Assembly (NCBI GenBank): GCA_023423535.1
Contig: JAFAFL010000032.1
Location: forward strand, 62,001-126,000
Direction of reading: 5' to 3'
DNA from: Pseudomonadota bacterium
Lineage (GTDB): Bacteria; Myxococcota; Myxococcia; Myxococcales; Myxococcaceae
DNA length: 64,000 nucleotides
The notes beneath the pieces are model-generated. The model was not told the DNA's origin and ran no database searches. It was given only the letters and a program-made list of their open reading frames with translations. This document shows, in pieces, positions 32,101-42,432 of this stretch; position 1 is the first letter of the stretch; every line of letters begins with the position of its first letter. The position numbers were made by a program, and so were the translations under genes.

Positions 32101-35100
32101 ATGAACCGGATGCACAACCGCTGGCTGGCCGCAGCCGCCGTCGCCCTGATGGCGGTGGGTTGCGCCCAGAGCAACGGCGACATCTCCTACGTGCAGCCGA
32201 ACGTGATGAAGAAGGCCGACCTGCTGGACGGGGTCTGGTACTTCCGCAACACGGTCACCGACACGCCCCCCAACACCGGCTTCACCTTCGCGGGTGAGAC
32301 CGGCGACCTCGAGAAGGTCGTCTGGGAGGTCCAGGAGCAGTTCCTCGTCGGCTACCGCTCCTACCCGATGATCCAGGGCCAGGACGGCACCATCGAGGAC
32401 TCCTCGAAGCCCTCCGGCATCACCACCCGCGTCTGCAAGGGCGAGGGCGACGCGCGCGTCTGCACCGGCGGCCACAAGTACTACGGCGCTCCGGTCGTGG
32501 CGTACCCGATCGAGAAGCACTTCGACATCCAGCGCACCTACAACCCGTCCACCGGCGAGACGACGAACGTCATCACCGAGAACATGACGGACCGGGCCTG
32601 GAACGAGCGCGAGTTCATCCGCGTGAACTGGACCGCGCAGGTGTTCGGGAAGCGGCTGGGCTCGTGGGGCGTCATCAACCCCACCGGTCAGGCGAACTTC
32701 TCCACCTGGATCTACCCGAACGAGCCGGGAACCGACCCGTACGACTGGCCGCGGCAGGAGTACGACAACGTCAACGGCGAGCAGAAGCTCAAGTACTTCG
32801 AGTTCACCGGCCGCTACAACGCGCGCCCGGACACGATGTTCTTCCGCGGCTACGGCAACGTGCCGTTCTGCTTCCTGACCATCGGCTACGGCTACGACTG
32901 CACCGCGCAGCAGATCAACATGCGGACCTCGATCGCGAAGGTCGATCCGAACCGCACGCTCGATTACGAGCCGCTCATCTACGACAACTCGGCGATGGCG
33001 AAGTTCGGCTACTTCCGCACCGAGCGCCTCAACTACGACCGCCGCTTCGGCATCAACGAGTCGGACGTCATCTACCTCGGCAACCGTCACCGCATCTGGG
33101 AGTCGTCCTTCGAGCGTGACGCGCAGGGCAACGTGGACTGGTCGCGGCCCATCCCCATGGACAAGCGGCAGCCGAAGCCGATCGTCTACTACGTGCCCCC
33201 CGCGCGCCGCATGGGCGGCCAGGCGGAGTACGACAAGTACTGGGTCACGGCGCAGACGCTGGGCCAGAACTGGAACCGGGCGTTCCGTCGCGCGGTGGCG
33301 GCGGCGCGGGGCCAGGGCCAGAACCTCGACGGCGTGCCGGACATGTTCGTCGTCTGCAACAACCCGGTGACGGACGGCGACGCGGCGGCCTGCGGCCCGA
33401 AGGGCTTCGAGGCCCGCTTCGGCGACCTCCGCTACAACTTCCTCTGGACGATCCCGGACGCGATCGCCAACGGCCTGCTCGGCTACGGCCCGTCCTCCGC
33501 GGACCCGGAGACCGGCGAGATCATCTCGGCCAACGCGAACACCTACTCCGCGGGCATCGCGCGCCAGGCGCAGACCGCGCTGAACATGGTGAACATCCTC
33601 TCCGGCGACTACTCGGTCGACGAGATCATGCAGGGCACCGACATCCGCGACTACATGCTGAGCAACCTCAGCTACGCGGGGAAGAACGGCGCCATCAACA
33701 CGGTGAACGGCAAGCTCGTCGCGGAGCTGCAGGGCGAGCAGGTCCAGCAGACCGGCGAGATCGCGCAGGGCCCCTTCACGAAGCTGACGCCGAAGGCGCA
33801 GTCGGTGATGACCACCCTCAAGGCCTCTGGCGGCCTGCCGGTGGCGACCGGTGACCGGATGGGCGCGGCGGCCGAGCGGCTGGCGCAGAACCCGGCGCTG
33901 GAGTCGCTGATCCTCGACAACCCGGACGCGCAGGCGGACGTGCTGGGGATGCTGCCGCAGGCGCTGCAGCAGCAGGCGGGCTTCGACTCGGCGAGCGTGC
34001 GCGACGCGATGCGCAGCGTGCTGACCCGCCCGGGCGACATCCTCGCCATGTACGAGGCGCGCCGTGAGTACGCCTCGCGGAAGAACATCTACCTCGACGA
34101 CTTCTTCGAGGACCGCACCTACGTCACCCTCGCGATCAAGGAGGCCCGCAACCGTCAGCTCCGCGTCGCGCAGCTGGTGGCGGAGGGCATGAACCAGAAG
34201 GACGCGCGCCTGAAGGCGGACGACGAGCTCCGGGTGAAGTTCCAGCAGAGCAACTGGCGCGCGACCTCCGAGCACGAGGTGGGTCACACGCTCGGCCTGC
34301 GCCACAACTTCCAGGGCTCGTACGACGCGGTGAACTACTTCGACAAGTACTGGGAGCTGAAGCGCGAGACGCTGACGCTGATCCAGAACGGCCAGCCGGT
34401 CGTCCCGCTGACCCCGGCGGACCTGAAGATCGCCTCCGACGGCACCGAGCTTCAGCTCGCGGCCGGTCTGCACGACCACGAGTACTCGTCGATCATGGAC
34501 TACGGCGGCAAGGTGAACGCCGACTGGCAGGGCGTGGGCAAGTACGACGAGGCGGCGATCATCTTCGGCTACTCCGGTGGCACGAAGCCGGGCTACGTCG
34601 AGGTGTTCGACGTGAACCTGCCGCAGGACAAGCGGAACTACCCCGCCTCCAACGGCCAGCAGCTCCAGGTGACCGGCGCGGGCTACGACCTGCCGGTGGT
34701 CAACGCGCTGAAGACGAACACCGCGGTGCCGGCCTACACCGAGCGCTTCCACTACAGCACCGTGCCGCTGAAGTTCGCGACGATCACCGGTGAGGATCTC
34801 GAGACGACGATCGCCTCGGGCATCGGCAACCTGAAGAAGCGCAAGCTGATGAAGTGGGCGGACGTCCAGGCGAAGCAGGAGGAGATGAAGCTCCTGCTCC
34901 GGAACAACCCGGAGCCCGCACCCGCGGCGGTGGCGGCGGTCGGCGCGCCGGCCGAGGTCCCGTACATGTTCTGCACGGACGACCACGCCGGCTACATCCT
35001 CACCTGCAACCGGTGGGACCGCGGCCCGGACATCTACGAGATCCAGAAGACGCGGCTCGAGAGCTACTGGAACGACTACTTCTTCACCCACTTCCGGCGC

Positions 35101-36351
35101 GACCGTTACAACTGGAACCACTTCGCGCCGATGAACCGGGCGGCGAACACGTTCATCGACGCGGCGGACGTCTACAAGCACTGGATGCACGCGGTGTACG
35201 GCGGCCAGGGCCCGAACGCGCAGAACGTGCCGAACTTCGCCAAGGGCGCCTTCGGCTACGACCCCATCATCCAGAACTACTGGACCATGGCGGTCTTCGA
35301 CGGCATCAACGACCTGCTGAAGGTGATGAGCGTGCCGGACGTGGGCTTCTACCTGCGCCGCAACGTCACGCTGCGGGATCCGAACAACCCGAACCTCGCT
35401 CGCACCGAGACCCGGTGGGATCTGATCGAAACCGGTGAGGACTTCGGCAAGCTGAGCCAGGACGCGAAGGACCGGCTGCAGGAGCTCTACGGTGGGACCG
35501 CGCAGGCGGACCTCAGCCGCGGCATGGCCCGGCGCATGTACAGCCGGTACGACGTGAAGAGCGGCTTCGGCTTCTACAACCGGATGCTCGAGGCGGGTCA
35601 CTACCTCGACCAGGTCGGCGCGTACTACGGCGCGGTGCTGCCGCAGGCGGACTTCATCGGCGTGGACCGGGTGGCGGACATGAACCGCTACAACATCCCG
35701 TACTACCTGATGTTCAAGGACGAGCTGAACGACGTGTTCGGGTCGCTCTGGATGGGTGACGCGATCGCGACGAGCATCCGCCCCACGCTCTATACCGACG
35801 CCACCGGCACGAGCTCGAAGGTGCTCTACCCGGTGCACGTGAACGGCAAGGAGTACATCGAGGGGTTCGACTACCCGAAGAACCCGCCGGTGGACACGAG
35901 CATCCACATCAACGCGGCGCAGACGAACATCCCCTCCACCTGGACGAGCCGCATCTACGCGCTCTACTTCGGCATGGCGCTGTTCAACGTGAACTACGAC
36001 ATGGACTACGCGAAGCGGAACCAGGTGTTCCGCCTCGGTGGCGGCGAGCAGTTCACGGTGCCGGCGGGCTACACGATGTTCGAGACCACCGACCCCGTCT
36101 CCGGCGCGCGCTACGCGGCGGTGCAGCCCACCACCAACACGGTGGACACGCCGGCGGTGCGCCTCATCAAGGAGGCGAACATCTGGCACTGGTACCTCGA
36201 GGACCCGCGCCGCTACCTCTCCACCTCCGAGCAGGGCAACCCCACGCTGGTGGAGCAGGCGAAGGCGGACATCACCGGGGCGGTGCGCAACCGCATCCGC
36301 GACCTCGACATCATGCGCGCGATGTACGAGGCGTACGGGAGGACCTTCTAA
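32101..36351 (+). CDS. Giant lipoprotein metzincin-type zinc metalloprotease, copy 1
   Basis: A 1,416-aa protein from ATG 32101 (GGAGG before it). It has a lipoprotein signal with lipobox AVGC (Cys21). The zinc site is HEVGHTLGLRHN at about 725-736 (HExxHxxGxxH: H725, E726, H729, H735), with a Met-turn SSIMDYGG (Met about 799). A long N-terminal region starts with MKKADLLDGVWYFRNTV and many Tyr/Asn-rich stretches. The C-terminus ends in RAMYEAYGRTF. It matches the pattern of zinc-dependent lipoprotein proteases with DUF5117/DUF4953-type layout, but I name the family by motif only. It is paralogous to the next gene. Confidence 0.88.
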   Translation: MNRMHNRWLAAAAVALMAVGCAQSNGDISYVQPNVMKKADLLDGVWYFRNTVTDTPPNTGFTFAGETGDLEKVVWEVQEQFLVGYRSYPMIQGQDGTIEDSSKPSGITTRVCKGEGDARVCTGGHKYYGAPVVAYPIEKHFDIQRTYNPSTGETTNVITENMTDRAWNEREFIRVNWTAQVFGKRLGSWGVINPTGQANFSTWIYPNEPGTDPYDWPRQEYDNVNGEQKLKYFEFTGRYNARPDTMFFRGYGNVPFCFLTIGYGYDCTAQQINMRTSIAKVDPNRTLDYEPLIYDNSAMAKFGYFRTERLNYDRRFGINESDVIYLGNRHRIWESSFERDAQGNVDWSRPIPMDKRQPKPIVYYVPPARRMGGQAEYDKYWVTAQTLGQNWNRAFRRAVAAARGQGQNLDGVPDMFVVCNNPVTDGDAAACGPKGFEARFGDLRYNFLWTIPDAIANGLLGYGPSSADPETGEIISANANTYSAGIARQAQTALNMVNILSGDYSVDEIMQGTDIRDYMLSNLSYAGKNGAINTVNGKLVAELQGEQVQQTGEIAQGPFTKLTPKAQSVMTTLKASGGLPVATGDRMGAAAERLAQNPALESLILDNPDAQADVLGMLPQALQQQAGFDSASVRDAMRSVLTRPGDILAMYEARREYASRKNIYLDDFFEDRTYVTLAIKEARNRQLRVAQLVAEGMNQKDARLKADDELRVKFQQSNWRATSEHEVGHTLGLRHNFQGSYDAVNYFDKYWELKRETLTLIQNGQPVVPLTPADLKIASDGTELQLAAGLHDHEYSSIMDYGGKVNADWQGVGKYDEAAIIFGYSGGTKPGYVEVFDVNLPQDKRNYPASNGQQLQVTGAGYDLPVVNALKTNTAVPAYTERFHYSTVPLKFATITGEDLETTIASGIGNLKKRKLMKWADVQAKQEEMKLLLRNNPEPAPAAVAAVGAPAEVPYMFCTDDHAGYILTCNRWDRGPDIYEIQKTRLESYWNDYFFTHFRRDRYNWNHFAPMNRAANTFIDAADVYKHWMHAVYGGQGPNAQNVPNFAKGAFGYDPIIQNYWTMAVFDGINDLLKVMSVPDVGFYLRRNVTLRDPNNPNLARTETRWDLIETGEDFGKLSQDAKDRLQELYGGTAQADLSRGMARRMYSRYDVKSGFGFYNRMLEAGHYLDQVGAYYGAVLPQADFIGVDRVADMNRYNIPYYLMFKDELNDVFGSLWMGDAIATSIRPTLYTDATGTSSKVLYPVHVNGKEYIEGFDYPKNPPVDTSIHINAAQTNIPSTWTSRIYALYFGMALFNVNYDMDYAKRNQVFRLGGGEQFTVPAGYTMFETTDPVSGARYAAVQPTTNTVDTPAVRLIKEANIWHWYLEDPRRYLSTSEQGNPTLVEQAKADITGAVRNRIRDLDIMRAMYEAYGRTF

Positions 36352-36393
36352 GCCATGGCCACCCGCACCTCCGACTCAAGCATTCTGGGAGCA

Positions 36394-39300
36394 ATGAAGA
36401 TGCCTAGCCGCTTCGTGAAGATGCTGCCGGCGCTGGTCGCCCTGGCCGTGGCCGCGGGCTGCAGCCGCGGTCCCGAGCTGATCGACCGCACGCAGCCGAA
36501 CTACATCAAGAAGTCCGACCTGCTGGATGGCACCTGGTACATCCGCGACACCGTGGTGGGCGTGCCCCCCACGAGCGCGGTGACCTTCGAGGGCTACCAG
36601 GGCGACGTGGACAAGGTCCGCTTCGAGGTCCAGGAGCAGTACCTCGTGGCGTACCGCACCTACGAGTACTTCCCCGGCTCGGACGCGAAGGTGGACCGGG
36701 AGAAGTCCACCATCGGCAAGGTGGTGTCGGTGGACGGCAAGCCGTACCGCGGCGCGCCGGTGGGGGCCTGGCGGATCACCGGGCACTTCGACCGGATCCG
36801 TGAGTACAACCCGGCGACCGGCGAGCAGTCGAACGTGCTCGTCGAGAACTACTCGGACCGCCCCTGGTACGAGCGCGACTTCATGCGCGTGGACTGGGGC
36901 CGGAACGTCGTCACCAACTACAAAATGCTCGGGCCCATCGCGCTGGCGGGCTGGGGCGGCCGTCCGGGCGAGTTCAACAGCTACGTCCAGCCGATGGACC
37001 AGGAGCCCGGCGACGACGCGGTGGTGATGGACTACTCGGAGCAGAACGGGAAGCAGCGCCTCGACTACTTCGACTTCACCGTCCGCCAGTACTGGGACGC
37101 GCCGACGTACAACTACCCGGGCTACGGCGAGATCCCCTACTGCTGGCTGGCGCCGACGATGGATTGCCGCGGCGCGGTGATCAAGGTCCGCACCTCGCTG
37201 ATGCGCGTGGATGAGAGCCGCGTCGCCGACTACGAGCCGCTGAAGTACGACGACAAGATGATGAAGAAGTTCGGCCTCTTCCGGAACGGCTGGGGCAACT
37301 ACGGCGAGGGCCCGACCTACGACCGGAACCACGGCGCCACGCTGTCCGGCCGCCTGATGATGGCCAAGCGCCACAACATCTGGAAGCGGGCGAAGGACGC
37401 GAACGGGAACACCATCCCGGTGACGGAGCGCCAGCCGCGCCCGGTCGTGTACCACCTGTCGGAGAACTACCCGAAGGACCTCATGGAGTCCGCGAAGCAG
37501 ATCGAGGAGTCCTGGGACGGCGCCTTCCGCAAGGCGGTGGCGGTGCCCCGCGGCCTCGAGATCTCGCAGATCCCGCAGATGTTCTTCCTCTGCGAGAACC
37601 CCGTTCCGCAGGGCGCGCCGGCGGCGTGCGGCAAGCCGGGCACGCTCGTGCGCCCCGGTGACATCCGCTACAACCTCTTCAACTGGGTGGACCACCCGCA
37701 GATGGCGGGCCCGCTCGGCTACGGCCCGTCCGGCTCGGACCCGGAGACCGGCGAGATCATCCAGGGCGTGGCGAACATGTACGGCGCAGGCGTGGACACC
37801 TTCGCCGGCAACACGCTGCAGATCCTCGACGTGATCACCGGCGAGCTGTCGGTGGACGACCTCATCGCCGGCAACGACGTGCGGAGCTTCCTCGCGGAGA
37901 ACCGCAAGCCGGCGGACCCGCGCAAGGAGGGTGGCCCGGCGCAGTCGAAGAGCGGGCTGACGTCTGACGGGACGCAGAAGGGCGGGGCGTTCTCGCGGCT
38001 CGACGGCTCGCTGAAGACCCGCATGATCACCCAGGCGAACCTCAACGACGGGCTGCCGAAGGCGAAGACGAACAAGCGCGCGGTGGGCGCGGCGCTGATC
38101 GCGCAGAACCCGCTGCTCGAGGAGGAGCTGGTGAACCTCCCCGAGGTGCGCGCGGCGGTCATCGCGGCGGCGCCGGGCGAGGTCTGGCGGCAGAAGCTGA
38201 TGAGCGACGCCACGTTCTACCGCCAGGTGGCGCGTGAGCAGATGCTGCGGATGGACGAGCTCATCAAGCTCGACGAGCAGCGGCAGCTGGTGGCGGGCCT
38301 CAACAGCCTGTGGCTGGCGGAGTTCTCGGACGGCGCCTACGTCTCGCTGGCGAAGGAGATGAAGGCCTTCTACGAGGGCAAGCGCACCGCCTACGAGGCG
38401 GAGGGCCTCTCGGCCACCGCGGCCGCGGCGAAGGCGAAGACCGACGCGTGGACGAAGATGCGGAACATGATCAACCGCTTCGTGGCGGAGCACGAGGTGG
38501 GTCACACGCTCGGCCTCACGCACAACTTCATGGGCTCGTTCGACGCGATGAACTTCCGCGACGAGTACTGGGACCTGCGCAAGGAGACGATCGGCGTGCT
38601 CGCAGGCGGCCAGCGCGTGCTGCCGCTGTCGCCGGAGGACCTGCTGGAGGCGAACCGCCGCACCGAGCGGCAGATCGACTCGAACATGCAGTCGCACGAG
38701 TACAGCACCGTGATGGACTACATGGCGCGCTTCCCCATCCACGCGCACGGCGTGGGCAAGTACGACGAGGCGGCGATCCTCTTCGCCTACTCCGGCGGCC
38801 CGGAGGTGGGCTGGGTGGAGGTCTTCAACGAGACCCGCGCGGACAGCGAGGGCCCCTCGGCCTGGGCGGATCCGACGGTGAAGGTGCCGACCACGAACAT
38901 GGCGAAGCCGATGCGCGTGCGCGGCGCCCACGCCGACATCCCGCTGATGCACGTGGAGCACTACACGCCGCTCTCCGCGAACTACACGGACCGGTTCCAC
39001 TACTCCACGCTGCCGTTCCACTTCGCGGACAAGGGCCAGACGTTCGAGAAGGCGCTGGATCAGGGCATCGCGCGGATCAAGAACCGCAGCTACCGGAAGT
39101 ACTCGGAGCTGGAGAACACGTACAAGGCGATCGAGGTGGCGCTGAAGGAGAGCAACCTCAACCAGGACAACAACTTCCTCCTGCGCATGTACGACCGCAG
39201 CCCCGAGGACTACCAGCGGGCGGCGAAGATCGTGGAGTTCGCGGCGCGCGGGAAGCCGGTCGAGGTGCCGTACATGTACTGCTCCGACCGCGAGCGCGGC

Positions 39301-40647
39301 GCGAACATGGCCTGCAACCTGTGGGACTCGGGTGCGGACCTCTACGAGATGACGCGCGACTGGCTCGACCGGTACAACGAGTACTACGTCTTCTCGAACT
39401 TCCGCCGCGACCGGTACAACTTCACCCCGCAGGGCGTGTTCCGGAGCAAGTACGGCCGGTTCACCTCGGCGCTGCCGAACCTCTACCAGCAGTGGCTGCT
39501 GAGCCTCTGGCAGTACCAGGACGCGTACGGCTGGACGACCGAGCAGGTCCACGAGTGGTACAGCGGCCCGGATCAGATCTTCCAGAACTACTGGACGATG
39601 GCGGTGATCGACGGTGTGAACCACCTCACGGCGGAGATGTCGCAGCCGGCGGCGGGCTACTACGGCAAGGACGCAACGACCAACCGGTGGCAGCACCTGC
39701 GTGAGAACAACACGCAGAACACGCGCTTCAACACCACCGACGAGCAGAACCTGAAGGACGCGCTGACGTCCGGCGCGCAGCCCCGGTACACGGAGATCGT
39801 CTACGTGCCGCGCGGCCCCGGCCGCAGCATGTACACGCTGTTCGACAACGAGGGTTACGACTTCTGGCGCCGCACCAACGAGGTCGGTCACTTCTGGGAC
39901 CAGCTCGGCGCGATCTACGCGCTGACCGAGACGGACTCGCAGTTCATCGGCGTGGACCGCGGCGCGGACGCCACGCGGTACTCGCTGCCCTACAGCCTCG
40001 TGTTCGACAAGGAGGTCTACGGCCTCTTCGCCGGGGTGTGGCTGCAGGACGGCGCGCGGTTCTCCTCGGGCCTCATCCGCAACGGTGATGGCACCGCGAA
40101 GATCCAGCTGCCGGACATGGTCCGCGCGGAGAAGTACGTGGCGGGCTTCATGTATCCCGTGAAGAGCGACGTGCCGCCGGTCAACGGCGACCCGATGATC
40201 AACGAGCCGGTGGAGCCGACCCCGCCCTGGACCACGCGTTTCCAGACGCTGATCAACGGCATGGTGAACTTCACCGCGCTCTACGACATCGAGTTCACCG
40301 ACCAGTACAAGGTGTTCCGGCTGGGCTCGAACGAGAACCTCACCCCGGCGGCCGGCTTCGAGCCGGTGGTGTTCGCGGACCCGTTCGGCGGCGGCTACTC
40401 CTACGCGGCGCTGAAGCGGACCTCGGGCGAGGGGCAGTCGGCGGCGGTGTTCGAGCTCGAGCGCGCGATCCAGCTGAAGGCGGACTGGGACTACAAGAAG
40501 GCCCAGGCGGCGGACACCAACCTCCCGGCGGCCGAGCGGGCCTACTGGGCGGCGCAGGCGGCGGAGTACGAGGGCAAGACCCGCGAGTCGGTGCGGAGCC
40601 TCGAGGTGATGCGCGGCCTCTACAACATCTTCGGACGGGCCTGGTAG
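36394..40647 (+). CDS. Giant lipoprotein metzincin-type zinc metalloprotease, copy 2
   Basis: A 1,417-aa protein from ATG 36394. The lipobox is AAGC (Cys23). The zinc site is HEVGHTLGLTHN at about 700-711 (H700, E701, H704, H710) and the Met-turn is STVMDYMA (Met about 774). The N-terminal opening KKSDLLDGTWYIRDTV and the C-terminal RGLYNIFGRAW mirror copy 1. The two are clearly duplicated, and nearly equal in length, but the flanking text differs widely. It starts 42 nt after copy 1 and has no terminator between, so one transcript is likely. Confidence 0.88.
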   Translation: MKMPSRFVKMLPALVALAVAAGCSRGPELIDRTQPNYIKKSDLLDGTWYIRDTVVGVPPTSAVTFEGYQGDVDKVRFEVQEQYLVAYRTYEYFPGSDAKVDREKSTIGKVVSVDGKPYRGAPVGAWRITGHFDRIREYNPATGEQSNVLVENYSDRPWYERDFMRVDWGRNVVTNYKMLGPIALAGWGGRPGEFNSYVQPMDQEPGDDAVVMDYSEQNGKQRLDYFDFTVRQYWDAPTYNYPGYGEIPYCWLAPTMDCRGAVIKVRTSLMRVDESRVADYEPLKYDDKMMKKFGLFRNGWGNYGEGPTYDRNHGATLSGRLMMAKRHNIWKRAKDANGNTIPVTERQPRPVVYHLSENYPKDLMESAKQIEESWDGAFRKAVAVPRGLEISQIPQMFFLCENPVPQGAPAACGKPGTLVRPGDIRYNLFNWVDHPQMAGPLGYGPSGSDPETGEIIQGVANMYGAGVDTFAGNTLQILDVITGELSVDDLIAGNDVRSFLAENRKPADPRKEGGPAQSKSGLTSDGTQKGGAFSRLDGSLKTRMITQANLNDGLPKAKTNKRAVGAALIAQNPLLEEELVNLPEVRAAVIAAAPGEVWRQKLMSDATFYRQVAREQMLRMDELIKLDEQRQLVAGLNSLWLAEFSDGAYVSLAKEMKAFYEGKRTAYEAEGLSATAAAAKAKTDAWTKMRNMINRFVAEHEVGHTLGLTHNFMGSFDAMNFRDEYWDLRKETIGVLAGGQRVLPLSPEDLLEANRRTERQIDSNMQSHEYSTVMDYMARFPIHAHGVGKYDEAAILFAYSGGPEVGWVEVFNETRADSEGPSAWADPTVKVPTTNMAKPMRVRGAHADIPLMHVEHYTPLSANYTDRFHYSTLPFHFADKGQTFEKALDQGIARIKNRSYRKYSELENTYKAIEVALKESNLNQDNNFLLRMYDRSPEDYQRAAKIVEFAARGKPVEVPYMYCSDRERGANMACNLWDSGADLYEMTRDWLDRYNEYYVFSNFRRDRYNFTPQGVFRSKYGRFTSALPNLYQQWLLSLWQYQDAYGWTTEQVHEWYSGPDQIFQNYWTMAVIDGVNHLTAEMSQPAAGYYGKDATTNRWQHLRENNTQNTRFNTTDEQNLKDALTSGAQPRYTEIVYVPRGPGRSMYTLFDNEGYDFWRRTNEVGHFWDQLGAIYALTETDSQFIGVDRGADATRYSLPYSLVFDKEVYGLFAGVWLQDGARFSSGLIRNGDGTAKIQLPDMVRAEKYVAGFMYPVKSDVPPVNGDPMINEPVEPTPPWTTRFQTLINGMVNFTALYDIEFTDQYKVFRLGSNENLTPAAGFEPVVFADPFGGGYSYAALKRTSGEGQSAAVFELERAIQLKADWDYKKAQAADTNLPAAERAYWAAQAAEYEGKTRESVRSLEVMRGLYNIFGRAW

Positions 40648-40751
40648 GCAGCGACTGAAGAGGGACTGAAGCAGAGGGCGGCGCGCTGGGACACCTCCCG
40701 GCCGCCGCCTTCGCCTTTGCGGGCCTCGAGCAGGCCTCGGGAAGAGGGACC

Positions 40752-41291
40752 GTGAGTCACGTCTGCGCGCGCTGTCCGAAGGCACTGGGCGCCTCCTGCT
40801 GCGAGGTGAAGGAGGACGAGTACCTCGCGCTGCTCACCGGCGCGGACATCCGGCGCATCGGCGAGCACGTGCGGCGGCGGCCGGAGCACTTCGTGGAGGA
40901 GGAGTGGGTGGAGCGGGACGAGGCGCTCGAGTACGAGGCGAGACGGCCGCTCTACCGCGGCTACTTCCGGCATTCGCTCCTGCGCCGGTCGCTGAAGCGG
41001 AGGGACGGCGCGTGCGTGTTTCTCGACCGGGAGACGGGGTGCACCCTGCCGGCGGAGGTCAAGCCCACCGCGTGTCTGCTCTATCCGTTCGAGCAGGTAG
41101 CGGACGGGAGCTGGTCGGTGGCGGTGGCGCGCTACGGGTCGCTCGAGGCGGCGAAGGGACAGTGGGACGCGTGCCTCGCGGTGGAGGAGGCGAAGCGGAT
41201 GGCGGACGTGCTGCGCGCGTTCGGCACCACCCGGCCCGAGGTCGAGGCGCTGGGCGAGCGGCTCCGGCGCGAGGTGCAGGCAGGCGAATGA
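40752..41291 (+). CDS. Cysteine-cluster protein (YkgJ-like)
   Basis: A 179-aa protein from GTG 40752. The N-terminus has CARCPKALGASCCEV and a later part has GACVFLDRETGCTLPAEVKPTACLLYPFE. This is the C-x-x-C... CC... C...C...C pattern of YkgJ/Fe-S-cluster proteins that bind a metal or 4Fe-4S centre. The rest is helical and charged. The cellular role is not known for the family. It follows the large proteases by 104 nt, with a weak hairpin between. Confidence 0.75.
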   Translation: MSHVCARCPKALGASCCEVKEDEYLALLTGADIRRIGEHVRRRPEHFVEEEWVERDEALEYEARRPLYRGYFRHSLLRRSLKRRDGACVFLDRETGCTLPAEVKPTACLLYPFEQVADGSWSVAVARYGSLEAAKGQWDACLAVEEAKRMADVLRAFGTTRPEVEALGERLRREVQAGE

Positions 41292-41346
41292 CGCAGCCGG
41301 AGGGGTTCTTGAGTCCTGTCGCGCACTCTGTAGGATCGCCCTTCGC

Positions 41347-42300
41347 GTGAGCACCTCCTCCCGCCAGCTCACCCTCTTCGGCACCGCACCGGGTCCCACC
41401 GCCCAGGCCACCACGCCCGAGGCGCGGCGCGGTGCGTCCGATCCCAGAGGGCCCACACCGCAGCGCTCGCCGGTGCCGCGGACGCCCGTTCCTCCGACGG
41501 TCGGGCCGGCGCGGAACACGTTGCTGCCCTCGCCGGCGCAGGCGCTCTCGCAGACCGCGCGGGCGGGGAGCGCACAGCTCGAGCGGCAGTCGGACGACGG
41601 AGAGCCCCGCTACGACCGCGGCGTGATCCTTGCGCGTGCGGAGAATCTGGCGAGCCGGCTGGCCACGGACCTCGGGCTCGCGGTGCGCCTGGCGGTGACG
41701 GACAACCGCTCCACGATGGTCAGCTTCCGGCGCGCGCCTTCGTCCTTGCGCTTGCGGCTGCACCACATGTTCCTCGACGCGCCGGACCCGGTGCTGCGCG
41801 CGCTGGCGGACTACGCAGGGCGCGGCGACCGGCACGCGGGCGTGGTGCTCGACGACTACATCCGCGACCGGCAGCCGCTCATCCGGCGCACGCGGGACGC
41901 GAACTCGTCGGCGCTCGAGCCGCGCGGCCGCTGCTTCGATTTGCAGCAGCTCTTCGACGGGCTGAACGAGAAGCACTTCGGCGGCGGCATCCAGGCGGCG
42001 ATCGGCTGGGGGCGCATCGCGGGACGCCGGCGACGGAAGAGCATCCGGCTCGGCGTGTACGACCACCAGACGCGCGAGATCCGGATCCACCCCGCGCTCG
42101 ACCGGCCGGACGTGCCGAAGTTCTTCGTGGAGTTCATCGTCTTCCACGAGATGCTCCACCAGCTCTTCCCCTCGGGTTCGGGGCCGGGCCGCCGCGTGCA
42201 CCACCCGCGCGCCTTCCGGGACCGCGAGCGCGCCTACCCGCTCTACAACGCCGCCATCGCGTGGGAGCGGGAGAACCTGCGCCTGCTGCTGCGGAGCTGA
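41347..42300 (+). CDS. SprT-like zinc metallopeptidase-domain protein
   Basis: A 317-aa protein from GTG 41347. The first 90 residues are low-complexity Pro/Ala/Thr. From about 95 a SprT-like domain begins: LFDGLNEKHFGGGIQAAIGWG, then FIVFHEMLHQLFPSG with HExxH, and HHPRAFRDRERAYP with a third His. The region RLRLHHMFLDAP between may be a helix pair. Eukaryotic Spartan cuts DNA-crosslinked proteins, and the bacterial role is unknown. It lies 55 nt after the cysteine-cluster gene. Confidence 0.72.
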   Translation: MSTSSRQLTLFGTAPGPTAQATTPEARRGASDPRGPTPQRSPVPRTPVPPTVGPARNTLLPSPAQALSQTARAGSAQLERQSDDGEPRYDRGVILARAENLASRLATDLGLAVRLAVTDNRSTMVSFRRAPSSLRLRLHHMFLDAPDPVLRALADYAGRGDRHAGVVLDDYIRDRQPLIRRTRDANSSALEPRGRCFDLQQLFDGLNEKHFGGGIQAAIGWGRIAGRRRRKSIRLGVYDHQTREIRIHPALDRPDVPKFFVEFIVFHEMLHQLFPSGSGPGRRVHHPRAFRDRERAYPLYNAAIAWERENLRLLLRS

Positions 42301-42432
42301 TTCCCCGCGCTTCATTCCGCAGTGGTTGCTGAACGTGCCGCGAGAGCGTGCAGCCGAGTGACGGAATGCGCGTGACGCAGCGCATGACCCTTGCAACCTC
42401 GCGCACCGGGTCGGATTCTCGAAGAGACCCTT

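Noticed and set aside
32008..36189. Antisense open frame of about 1,393 aa over protease copy 1
   Set aside because: The translation is Arg/His/Val-rich with no domain, and it mirrors the plus-strand GC3 bias. The plus-strand protein has clear motifs.
36376..40785. Antisense open frame of about 1,469 aa over protease copy 2
   Set aside because: Same reason: composition artefact of high GC, no recognisable motif, while plus-strand coding is certain.
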